From the NCBI RefSeq assembly GCF_020164495.1, contig NZ_JAIQYZ010000003.1:1-64000 (forward strand): DNA of 64,000 bases, given 5' to 3'. Shown here piece after piece: positions 42,791 to 50,316 of the stretch. A program made the position numbers and the translations under genes. The number at the start of each line of letters is the position of its first letter. Within the stretch, counting starts at the first letter, position 1. This DNA comes from Psychroflexus lacisalsi. Its GTDB lineage: Bacteria; Bacteroidota; Bacteroidia; Flavobacteriales; Flavobacteriaceae. The notes beneath the pieces are model-generated. The model saw nothing but the letters and a program-made list of their open reading frames with translations, did no database searches and had not been told where the DNA came from.

Positions 42791-43372
42791 TTAATAGTTG
42801 GATTCTACGCGCTCACCGTCTTTATATTTGCCTACAAAAGCATCTTTAAAGTTGAGCTGCTTTAAAACGTTTCGCAGTTTTAATGCTTCTGCTTCAGTTT
42901 CAAATACTCCTAAGGTGTAAAGATTAAAGTCTTTGAAATTCGCATTATGTACTACACTATAATTTTCTGAAGAAAGTTTGGTATTGAATTTCTTAAACGC
43001 ACCTAATTGAACTGCATAAAATTCTTTTAATTCTAATGGATTGGTATAGTTAAAATCTTGAGATTCTAACTCCATGACTTTATTTTCATAATTTTTCAAA
43101 ACTGACTTTTTTATCACCACTTCGTCATCGGAGATTATTACTCCTTCATTGATTTCCAATAGATTTGGCTGAAATAGTACTGTAAAAAGAAGAGCTAAAA
43201 ATAAAATACCCAAAATTACAGTTGAAGCCACAAAGCCTTTTTTTTGTGATTTAACGTTTTGTTTTTCTTTATAAAGCTGACGAATTTCTAAGTTTTTTTC
43301 TTCGATCTTGGCTTTAGCTTCAGTTTCTTTATTTACGATGTCTTGAAGTTCTTTTTCAGTAAGGATTGGCAT
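42791..43372 (-). CDS. SPOR-domain membrane protein
   Basis: A 193-residue protein with a cytoplasmic coiled coil (about residues 5-45, Lys/Glu rich), one membrane helix (about 48-67) and a periplasmic SPOR domain (about 118-190). The domain starts YAVQLGAFKKFNTK and ends around KDAFVGKYKDG. SPOR domains bind denuded peptidoglycan glycan strands at division sites, so a role in cell-wall remodelling or division is likely. It lies directly upstream of the YdbS-like gene. Confidence 0.85.
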   Translation of the reverse strand: MPILTEKELQDIVNKETEAKAKIEEKNLEIRQLYKEKQNVKSQKKGFVASTVILGILFLALLFTVLFQPNLLEINEGVIISDDEVVIKKSVLKNYENKVMELESQDFNYTNPLELKEFYAVQLGAFKKFNTKLSSENYSVVHNANFKDFNLYTLGVFETEAEALKLRNVLKQLNFKDAFVGKYKDGERVESNY

Positions 43373-43412
43373 AGTTTTTCGAATTATTGATTATCAGTGA
43401 TTAAAGTTTAAT

Positions 43413-44246
43413 TTAGGAAATCCATTTAATATTTTTAAAGTCAGGTTTTCTTTTTTCTAGAAATGCGTTCCTTCCTTCTTTTGCTTCGTCTGTCATATAG
43501 GCTAATCGAGTAGCTTCACCAGCAAAAACCTGTTGCCCTACCATTCCATCATCAGTAGCGTTAAAGGCGAACTTTAGCATTTTGATAGAAGTTGGTGATT
43601 TTTCTAATATTTCCTGCGCCCACTCATAAGCTGTATCTTCTAATTCATCATGAGGAATAACTGCATTTACCATTCCCATTTCAAAAGCCTCTTGTGCGCT
43701 ATAATTTCTACCCAAAAAGAAGATTTCTCTAGCCTTTTTCTGACCCACCATTTTTGCTAAATAAGCAGAGCCATAGCCCCCGTCAAAACTAGTCACATCT
43801 GCATCTGTTTGCTTAAAAATAGCGTGTTCTTTACTTGCCAGAGTAAGATCGCACACAACATGCAAAGAATGTCCGCCACCAACAGCCCATCCTGGGACAA
43901 CAGCAATGACAACTTTAGGCATAAATCTTATCAGCCTTTGTACTTCCAGTATATTTAACCTTGGAGTTCCATCGTCATCAACATAACCTTGGTGACCTCT
44001 TGCATTTTGATCTCCACCACTGCAAAATGCATATTTACCATCTTTAGGAGAAGGACCTTCTCCAGAAAATAAAACTACTCCAATGTTTGGATCTTCTCTC
44101 GCATCCAGAAATGCTTCAAAAAGTTCGCCTACTGTTTTTGGACGAAATGCATTTCTGACTTCAGGCCTGTTGAAAGCTATTCTTGCAACTCCGCCGCTTT
44201 TCTTATAAGTAATATCAGTATATTCTTTAACCGTTTTCCAGTTCAT
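43413..44246 (-). CDS. menB: 1,4-dihydroxy-2-naphthoyl-CoA synthase
   Basis: A 277-residue crotonase-fold enzyme of menaquinone synthesis that cyclises o-succinylbenzoyl-CoA. Family marks are FNRPEVRNAFRPKTV, FSGEGPSPKDGKYAFCSGGDQNARG, PGWAVGGGHSLHVVCDL and the C-terminal KRKPDFKN. The Asp in TSFDGGYGSAYL is the usual catalytic-site segment. Length is typical. Other men genes are not in this window. It is 13 bases downstream of the cysteine dioxygenase gene but functionally unrelated. Confidence 0.95.
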   Translation of the reverse strand: MNWKTVKEYTDITYKKSGGVARIAFNRPEVRNAFRPKTVGELFEAFLDAREDPNIGVVLFSGEGPSPKDGKYAFCSGGDQNARGHQGYVDDDGTPRLNILEVQRLIRFMPKVVIAVVPGWAVGGGHSLHVVCDLTLASKEHAIFKQTDADVTSFDGGYGSAYLAKMVGQKKAREIFFLGRNYSAQEAFEMGMVNAVIPHDELEDTAYEWAQEILEKSPTSIKMLKFAFNATDDGMVGQQVFAGEATRLAYMTDEAKEGRNAFLEKRKPDFKNIKWIS

Positions 44247-44259
44247 CTGTAGTTTTTAT

Positions 44260-44796
44260 TTAGTTTGAAAGTATTTTTTTATTTTCTGAATAGTAATCCA
44301 ATTCTTTAAAGACAAATTTATCCTTTTCTTCTTTATAAACCGAGCATTCATCAATTGGTCCTACGTATAAATGTAAACTCATTGATCTGCCATCATCCAG
44401 GTTGTGTAAAGAATGATAACCAAGATCATCATTCATATAAGATAGTCTATCTTGGGTCATTTTCACGTCAGCAATCAACTCAAGTTCTCCATCTTTATCT
44501 ACATACCTTTTCTCTCTCAATTTTCCTTTTGCAAGATAAACCCAACATTCTTCGCCATTATGGCAATGTATAGGTGTTTCCTGGCCTTCCTCCCAACATA
44601 AAAGCAACAATTCATAATCGTTGGTTCTATGCACACAATTTCTCGTATAGTTATCATTTGACCAAAAAGCGAAAGGAAGCAGTTCTTCGTTAGGAATTGA
44701 TAAATTTTTTGCTAAATCAAAATAATCCTGTCCTTCACAATTTGGCAAAACTTCTAAAAGTTTCTTTAAAGATGTTATGTTTTCTGAAGAGTCCAT
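44260..44796 (-). CDS. Cysteine dioxygenase family protein
   Basis: A 178-residue cupin that oxidises L-cysteine (or a similar thiol) with O2 to the sulfinate. The iron ligands are H77 and H79 in PIHCHNGEECWVYLAKG and H128 in LGYHSLHN. The Cys-Tyr crosslink pair of mammalian CDO is also present as C84 and Y144 (SLHLYVGP), and the substrate-binding YTRN (residues 50-53) matches rat Tyr58/Arg60. That combination favours true cysteine dioxygenase over mercaptopropionate dioxygenase. It is divergent, by 71 bases, from a GAD/CSAD-type decarboxylase that could use its product. Confidence 0.88.
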   Translation of the reverse strand: MDSSENITSLKKLLEVLPNCEGQDYFDLAKNLSIPNEELLPFAFWSNDNYTRNCVHRTNDYELLLLCWEEGQETPIHCHNGEECWVYLAKGKLREKRYVDKDGELELIADVKMTQDRLSYMNDDLGYHSLHNLDDGRSMSLHLYVGPIDECSVYKEEKDKFVFKELDYYSENKKILSN

Positions 44797-44867
44797 GCTT
44801 TTTAATTATTTTTATCTAATTACAATATTATTCGAATATTAGTAAATATAAATTTCAAATAAGGCTT
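44797..44867. promoter_or_regulatory. Divergent promoter region of the CDO/decarboxylase pair
   Basis: A 71-base, strongly AT-rich spacer between two divergent genes of a likely shared pathway. On the plus strand TAAATTTC at 44849-44856 is one base from a TAnnTTTG box. A palindromic ATATTATTCGAATATT lies around 44825-44840 and could be a shared operator. Confidence 0.35.
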
Positions 44868-46247
44868 ATGCAAGCAGACCTTGAACTATTTCAGAAAATT
44901 TCAGATAAACTTTTAGCTCACGAGAAAAAAAATGGTGTCGTAAAACCCATCAAAGCTGAAAAGTTGCTCGATATATTGAATCTTGATCTTAGCCATGAGG
45001 GCATAAATCAGAATGCATTAGAATCATTACTCGAAGAAGTTGTTTTAAGTACTCCAAGAACATCTACCAAATTATTTTTTAATCAACTCTTCGGTGGAAG
45101 AAATAATAAAGGGACGCTTGGAGAATTACTTGCTGTAATGTTAAATAATAGTATGTACACCTATAAAGTTGGTGGACCACAAGTAGGCATTGAAAAAGTT
45201 ATAATTTCAAAGGTTTGCGAGATGCTCAACTTTGGAGAAAACGCAGACGGTACATTTCCACCCGGCGGTTCTATGAGCAATTTCATGGCAATGCTTATGG
45301 CTAGGGATGCATACAATAGAGATATAAAATTTGAAGGTGTTTCTGAAAAAATGGTGATTTACACATCTTCTGCCTCTCATTACTCCATAACTAAAAATGC
45401 CATGTTTGGAGGAATAGGTATAAATCAAATAAGAAGTGTAAAAGTTGACGAGTTTGGTAAAATGATACCTGAAGCTCTTCAAGAGCAAATTGAATCTGAT
45501 ATAAATGAAGGCCTGAAACCCTTCTTTGTAAATGCTACAGCTGGAACAACAGTATTGGGTGCGTTTGACGATATAAACGCCATTCATGACATTACCAAAA
45601 ATTATGAGAACTTATGGCTACATGTGGACGGTGCTTATTGTGGTTCTGTCATTTTCAGCAAATCCTACAAGCATCTGGTTGACGGCGTTGAAAAAGCGGA
45701 TTCATTCAGCTTTAACGCTCATAAGATGCTGAATGTGCCCTTAAGTTGTTCAATCTTGATTACAAAAGAAAAGCACAACCTCAAACATAGTTTCGCCTGC
45801 GAGGCAGATTACTTATATCAAACTGATGGTGATGAGTATAACTTGGGTAAAACCTCTTTACAATGCGGAAGAAGAAATGATGCGCTGAAGTTTTGGACTC
45901 TGTGGAAATCTGTAGGAACAAAAGGTCTTGAAAGTATGATAGATCAGCAATTCAACTTAGCTGATACAGCTCGTAATTATGTTGTAAATCACCCCGATTA
46001 TAAGTTATATTCTTATCGAGATTCAATCTCAGTCTGCTTCAATTATAAAAATATTGATCCAAAAGATTTATGCAATTCCTTATACGAAGACGGCAAGCTT
46101 ATGGTTGGTTATGGAGAATTTCAAGGAGAAGTATTTGTAAGATTAGTCACCATCAACTCAAACAATGAGACGGACGATATCATGAACTTTTTCAAAGTCC
46201 TTGAAACTTATGTTGAAGAAAAAGAATCTAAACTTATTTCAGTTTAA
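44868..46247 (+). CDS. Group II PLP decarboxylase, GAD/CSAD type
   Basis: A 459-residue PLP enzyme very close to the animal glutamate / cysteine-sulfinate decarboxylase branch. The PLP Lys is K286 in FNAHKMLNVPLSCS. The ring-stacking His is H171 (SASHYSITK), and D254 in LHVDGAY contacts the pyridine N. Further animal-type segments are PPGGSMSN, VNATAGTTVLGAFD and LQCGRRNDALKFW. The divergent cysteine dioxygenase makes cysteine sulfinate, so decarboxylation to hypotaurine is the most natural role. Glutamate or aspartate decarboxylation cannot be excluded from sequence. Its end overlaps the convergent Cys-cluster gene by 14 bases. Confidence 0.88.
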   Translation: MQADLELFQKISDKLLAHEKKNGVVKPIKAEKLLDILNLDLSHEGINQNALESLLEEVVLSTPRTSTKLFFNQLFGGRNNKGTLGELLAVMLNNSMYTYKVGGPQVGIEKVIISKVCEMLNFGENADGTFPPGGSMSNFMAMLMARDAYNRDIKFEGVSEKMVIYTSSASHYSITKNAMFGGIGINQIRSVKVDEFGKMIPEALQEQIESDINEGLKPFFVNATAGTTVLGAFDDINAIHDITKNYENLWLHVDGAYCGSVIFSKSYKHLVDGVEKADSFSFNAHKMLNVPLSCSILITKEKHNLKHSFACEADYLYQTDGDEYNLGKTSLQCGRRNDALKFWTLWKSVGTKGLESMIDQQFNLADTARNYVVNHPDYKLYSYRDSISVCFNYKNIDPKDLCNSLYEDGKLMVGYGEFQGEVFVRLVTINSNNETDDIMNFFKVLETYVEEKESKLISV

Positions 46248-46731
46248 TCTGTTCCATCATTTTTTCTACGATCTTGTAAGTAGCAGGACAAATTTCAACA
46301 TTCTTTAAAGTAAGATTTGAAATCTGTTGAAATTTTTTACGATCAGTGTGTGGAAATTCTGCACAGGCTTTTGGCCTTACCTTATAGATAGAACAATAAT
46401 TATCTGATCCTAAAAATGAACAGGGAACAGTTTGTAACACGTAATCATTCTCATCATCAATTCTAAGATAAGTATCAATAAATGCGGAAGGCTTCATCCT
46501 AAAATGTTTTGAAATCCTTTCTATGTCTTTATTTGTAAACAACGGTCCTGTAGTTTTACAGCAATTGGCACAGGTCAAGCAATCTATTTCTTCAAAAGTT
46601 TCATCGTGCAATTCCTGCATGGTCTGGTCTAGGTGCTTTGGAGGTCGCTTTTTCAATCGTTTGAAGAAATCCTTATGAATTTTATGTTTATCTTTGGCAA
46701 GGTTTGGTAATTCATTCAGAAATTCTTCCAT
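46234..46731 (-). CDS. YkgJ family cysteine-cluster protein
   Basis: A 165-residue soluble protein with the UPF0153/YkgJ pattern, thought to hold a zinc or iron-sulfur centre. Two Cys groups are seen: CLTCANCCKTTGPLFT (about residues 55-70), and CSFLG followed by YCSIYKVRPKACAEFP (about 105-130). A basic leading helix, HKIHKDFFKRLKKRP, precedes them. No reaction is known for the family. It overlaps the decarboxylase gene end (convergent) and is divergent from the methyltransferase, whose start lies 24 bases from its own. Confidence 0.87.
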   Translation of the reverse strand: MEEFLNELPNLAKDKHKIHKDFFKRLKKRPPKHLDQTMQELHDETFEEIDCLTCANCCKTTGPLFTNKDIERISKHFRMKPSAFIDTYLRIDDENDYVLQTVPCSFLGSDNYCSIYKVRPKACAEFPHTDRKKFQQISNLTLKNVEICPATYKIVEKMMEQIKLK

Positions 46732-46754
46732 ACTGCAAATATAAAATCAACAAT

Positions 46755-47462
46755 TTGAATCCTAAGTCTTCTTCCAAAGATATATTTGGTTTAGCTTTAG
46801 AAAGCTTTTATACACGTCAAGATAAAACTCCCATCAAAGTTCATAATGAAGACTTCTATGATGATGAAATTCCTGTTGAATATCTTTTTAGAAGTTACCA
46901 AGAAATGCCTAAACTAGAGCAAATAGCTCTTGATTTGTGTGAAGGCAAAATCTTAGACGTTGGCTGTTGTGCTGGAAGTCATAGTCTGGAGCTAAAAGCA
47001 AGAGGACTTGAGGTTTTGCCTATCGATATTTCGCCAATTAGTATAAAAGTTTGCTATAAAAGAGGATTGAAAAAAGCTAAGTGCTTAGATTTTTTTGAAT
47101 TAAATAACGAAAAGTTTGACACCATATTATTATTGATGAATGGTATTGGTATTGCAAAATCCATAGATAATCTAAATTTCTTTTTTGAGAATTTAAAAAG
47201 CTTAATGCATCCAAATAGCCAGGTTTTACTCGACTCCTCTGATTTAATATTTTTACATGAAAATGAGTTAACTGAAACAGATAATTATTATGGTCAAATG
47301 ACCTATAAAATCAGTTACAAGAAGTCGATATCAGATTCTTTTCAATGGTTATATCTTGATTTTAACCTATTAAATAAAAAAGCCTCCAAAAGAGGCTTTT
47401 TGTGTGAACTCGTGTTTGAAGATGAGCATTTTGGGTTTTTAGCAAAGCTAAAACTTAATTAG
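46755..47462 (+). CDS. Class I SAM-dependent methyltransferase
   Basis: A 235-residue methyltransferase of unknown substrate. SAM motif I is ILDVGCCAGSHSL, followed by the acidic loop VLPIDISP and DTILLLMNGIG. The start is taken as TTG at 46755 (LNPKSSSKDIFGLALESFY). An in-frame TTG at 46704 would place the start inside the divergent YkgJ gene, and no ATG is available. The last fifth of the gene contains a perfect terminator hairpin (47376-47400), and its stop overlaps the convergent amidohydrolase gene by eight bases. Confidence 0.8.
   Translation: MNPKSSSKDIFGLALESFYTRQDKTPIKVHNEDFYDDEIPVEYLFRSYQEMPKLEQIALDLCEGKILDVGCCAGSHSLELKARGLEVLPIDISPISIKVCYKRGLKKAKCLDFFELNNEKFDTILLLMNGIGIAKSIDNLNFFFENLKSLMHPNSQVLLDSSDLIFLHENELTETDNYYGQMTYKISYKKSISDSFQWLYLDFNLLNKKASKRGFLCELVFEDEHFGFLAKLKLN
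47376..47400. terminator. Terminator hairpin inside the methyltransferase gene
   Basis: AAAAAAGCCTC - CAAAA - GAGGCTTTTT lies within the methyltransferase coding sequence, 62 bases before its stop. It is 55 bases downstream of the amidohydrolase stop on the minus strand, where it fits as that gene's terminator. On the plus strand it would be transcribed by the methyltransferase mRNA itself. Confidence 0.75.
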
Positions 47463-49095
47463 ACTGATAAACTTTTTCTCCGTCAATGTAAGTGAATAAT
47501 ACTTTAGTTTCAGGAATTTCTGCTTCCTCAATTTCCATAGGATCTTGATCTAAAATAACAAAATCGGCAAATTTTCCAGCTTCTATACTTCCCTTTTCAT
47601 TTTCTTCAAAATTGGAATAAGCCGCCCAGATCGTCATTCCTTTTAATGTTTCGTTTCTAGATAATTTCTCATCAGCATTGAAACCGTCTTTAGGATAATT
47701 ATTAAGATCTTTTCTGGCAACTGAAGCATAAAAAGTTAAGAATGGATTCACTTTTTCGATCGGAAAATCGGTACCTAAAGCAACAATCCCTGCATTCTTT
47801 AGCAACGTTTTATAAGCATAAGCATGTTTTACTCTTTCAGCTCCCAGCCTATCCTCTGCCCAATACATATCACTTGTTGCATGAGTAGGTTGCACTGAAG
47901 GTAAAATATTTTCACCGTCAAAATATCTAAAATCAGAATTATCCATGACCTGAGCGTGCTCTACCCTCCAACGCCTGTTTGAATCATCTTTTAATAACTT
48001 ATCGTAAGTTTTTAGAACAACATAATTAGCGGAATCACCAATCGCATGAGTATTCATCTGGAATTCAGTATCATGAAGACGCTCAGCTAGAACTTGAAAG
48101 TCCTCTAAATCTATAATCATACTTCCAAAATGGTTTTCTAAGTCTGAATATGGCTTCTTCAGTGCCGCACCTCTAGATCCTAAAGCTCCATCTGCATAAA
48201 CTTTTACGGATCTTACATTCAGTCTGTCTGTTTTTAGAATACCAGACTCTAGGAATTCTGCTATGTTTTCTTCATTATTACTCAGCATTGCGTAAATTCT
48301 CATCTTAAGATCACCGTTTTGTTGTAACTCGTCTATAAGATGAATGACATCGGAGTTAAGACCTGCATCAACAAGGCTAGTCAATCCTAAAGAGATTGCT
48401 ATTTCTTCTGCAGATTGTAAGGCTTTGGTTTGTGCATTTTTATCAATTTTAGGAAAAGTTGCCCTCACACTGGCCATTGGATTATCAATCAAAATACCCG
48501 TGAGCTTTCCGTTTTTCTTTTGTATTTCTCCTCCAAAAATTTCAGTGGATTCATCTATTCCTGCAATGTCTAATGCGGATTGATTAACAATCATCGCATG
48601 TCCATCTATTCTCGTCAGAGCTACGGGGACGTCTGGAAATAAAAGATCTAAGGTATCTTTAGTTGGAAATTCTTTAGTCTCCCAATCGTTTTGATCCCAT
48701 CCTCTTCCTATTATATATTTAGTTTCAGGGTATTTTTGCTGAAACTCCTGAAGCCTTACGATGACATCGGCATAGCTTTCTGTTCCGTCCAGGTCAACCC
48801 TGCTTAATTTTAAGCCCAAATTGTAAAGATGTGCATGCGCGTCTATCAATCCAGGCAAAATGGTTTTACCATCAGCATCAATGATTTCATCAGCAGAATA
48901 TTTTGAAAGTAAATTTGAGCTTTCGCCAGTTTCAATGATTTTTCCATCAGAAATGACAAAAGATTCTACGATAGAAAATTCATTGTCTACAGTGTAAACT
49001 TTTGCGTTTGTAACAATTAAATCTGCATCGGTTTTATTGGTACACGCAGAAAATGTAAATGCCAATAGTACAAGATAAATAAAAGAGTATTTCAT
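47455..49095 (-). CDS. Amidohydrolase lipoprotein (YtcJ-like)
   Basis: A 546-residue metal-dependent hydrolase of the amidohydrolase-3 family, exported as a lipoprotein: the signal ends FTFSAC with the lipid-bearing Cys at residue 18. The barrel's metal motif is GLIDAHAHLYNLG, and HAIGD plus WRVEHAQVMD supply further ligands. DFPIEKVNPFLT and the C-terminal GKFADFVILDQDPM complete the family pattern. Likely substrates are N-acyl or cyclic amide compounds, but none can be named. It overlaps the upstream PiT-like gene by one base. Confidence 0.88.
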   Translation of the reverse strand: MKYSFIYLVLLAFTFSACTNKTDADLIVTNAKVYTVDNEFSIVESFVISDGKIIETGESSNLLSKYSADEIIDADGKTILPGLIDAHAHLYNLGLKLSRVDLDGTESYADVIVRLQEFQQKYPETKYIIGRGWDQNDWETKEFPTKDTLDLLFPDVPVALTRIDGHAMIVNQSALDIAGIDESTEIFGGEIQKKNGKLTGILIDNPMASVRATFPKIDKNAQTKALQSAEEIAISLGLTSLVDAGLNSDVIHLIDELQQNGDLKMRIYAMLSNNEENIAEFLESGILKTDRLNVRSVKVYADGALGSRGAALKKPYSDLENHFGSMIIDLEDFQVLAERLHDTEFQMNTHAIGDSANYVVLKTYDKLLKDDSNRRWRVEHAQVMDNSDFRYFDGENILPSVQPTHATSDMYWAEDRLGAERVKHAYAYKTLLKNAGIVALGTDFPIEKVNPFLTFYASVARKDLNNYPKDGFNADEKLSRNETLKGMTIWAAYSNFEENEKGSIEAGKFADFVILDQDPMEIEEAEIPETKVLFTYIDGEKVYQSN

Positions 49096-50225
49096 TAGAA
49101 TATGTTTAATATAGATTGATATATTTCTTCTCGTATTGAAGAATTTCCACTTGCTGCAAGAATAATCGAAACTAAAAGACCGATCATAGCAAACCCAAAA
49201 TCTTTAGCAATCATGCGTGTTGCCTTTTTCTTATGTTTATTTCCTTTTTTCTTACGAGATATACTTATGGCGATTTCTCTTCCTCCAATAATACCTAGGA
49301 AAACCCAAGTGGTACTCATTGGAACCGTAGAAATAAAAAGTTTATAGATAAGTAAGATCACGTAGGATAAATCGATAAGTGTTGCTGCGCGAATATCGGA
49401 TACCCGCGTCTTTTCACTCACAACACCTTGAATCTTGTCTCCTCTCAAATAAAACAAGAGCCCTAAGCCAAAAAAGATGGTAAGCGCAAAAATGGAAAAT
49501 TGACCAAAAGTTTGTTCTCTAGGCAAATAAACAGCAATATTGGCTCCGTCCTGCATCACCCAGGTAGCCCATAGTGTACCACTAACTAACCACTGAACTG
49601 CAACCCAGGAATTGCTATGTTTCCTACTTTTGAAATACTTTCTTATTGTGTTATAAGACAAGTACCAAACTAAAAAGGAAACTACAAAAGCAAGTAAATA
49701 ACCTGACCAGCTTTTTAAAACAACTGAAGTAATTCCAGAAGTATCAGCACTAAATACACTTAATAAAAGAAATGTAGTGGATACAGGCATTTTTAGCCTT
49801 GTCAAGATCAACAAAACCAGAGGTGCAATGACTTGAAAAAATGTAAATTTATCTGGGTGTGGGTAGTCTGTAGAACCGTCAGGATTGGTAAGGCGTTGAT
49901 AAGTAACATCTCCGTCAAAATGAAAAAAGCTCCAAGAAACGGTCAATAAAAATATACCTCCAATAAAAAGCCAGAGGATCCACCATTTCTTGGCTTTATT
50001 ACTCTCAATGAAAGTCCCTAAAGATTGTATACTATCATTCGCAACTGCTGCATAAGCTGCAAAAAAGAAGCCAATCCACATAGCTAGATCGGCATTGGTT
50101 GTTGCAGTCGCAGCTAAAATTAAACCAACGACAACTACGATTAAAAACGTCTTTTCTTCTGAAAAAAAATCAAGTAGATTTAAGTACGGACGATCCCGGT
50201 CGTAACGCTTGAATTTATTAGCCAT
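49095..50225 (-). CDS. PiT-like inorganic anion permease
   Basis: A 376-residue membrane protein with about ten helices and the two half-repeats of PiT phosphate/sulfate permeases. The first is AAVANDSIQSLGTFI (about residues 58-72), and the second is WVMQDGANIAVYLPRE plus VPMSTTWVFLGIIGGREI (about residues 220-320). A large basic loop, KKKGNKHKKKATR, lies near the C-terminus. The usual PhoU-like DUF47 partner is absent next to it; instead it sits between an outer-membrane barrel and an amidohydrolase gene. Phosphate is the default guess for substrate. Confidence 0.8.
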   Translation of the reverse strand: MANKFKRYDRDRPYLNLLDFFSEEKTFLIVVVVGLILAATATTNADLAMWIGFFFAAYAAVANDSIQSLGTFIESNKAKKWWILWLFIGGIFLLTVSWSFFHFDGDVTYQRLTNPDGSTDYPHPDKFTFFQVIAPLVLLILTRLKMPVSTTFLLLSVFSADTSGITSVVLKSWSGYLLAFVVSFLVWYLSYNTIRKYFKSRKHSNSWVAVQWLVSGTLWATWVMQDGANIAVYLPREQTFGQFSIFALTIFFGLGLLFYLRGDKIQGVVSEKTRVSDIRAATLIDLSYVILLIYKLFISTVPMSTTWVFLGIIGGREIAISISRKKKGNKHKKKATRMIAKDFGFAMIGLLVSIILAASGNSSIREEIYQSILNIF

Positions 50226-50256
50226 TAAAAGGTGGTATTTTATATCACATGTTTGG

Positions 50257-50264
50257 CAAATCTA
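50257..50264 (-). promoter_or_regulatory. -7 box TAGATTTG of the PiT-like gene
   Basis: A perfect TAnnTTTG on the minus strand, 31 bases before the ATG at 50225. No -33 TTG is visible at normal spacing. Confidence 0.4.
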
Positions 50265-50316
50265 CTCAAATTAAGTTTTCTAATGTTTCTTTTTCGTTAA
50301 GAAAATTAAGGGTTTA

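Noticed and set aside
46704-46754. Earlier in-frame TTG start for the methyltransferase
   Set aside because: It would begin inside the divergent YkgJ gene, and the extra residues (HSEILPYCKYKINN) do not match a methyltransferase N-terminus.
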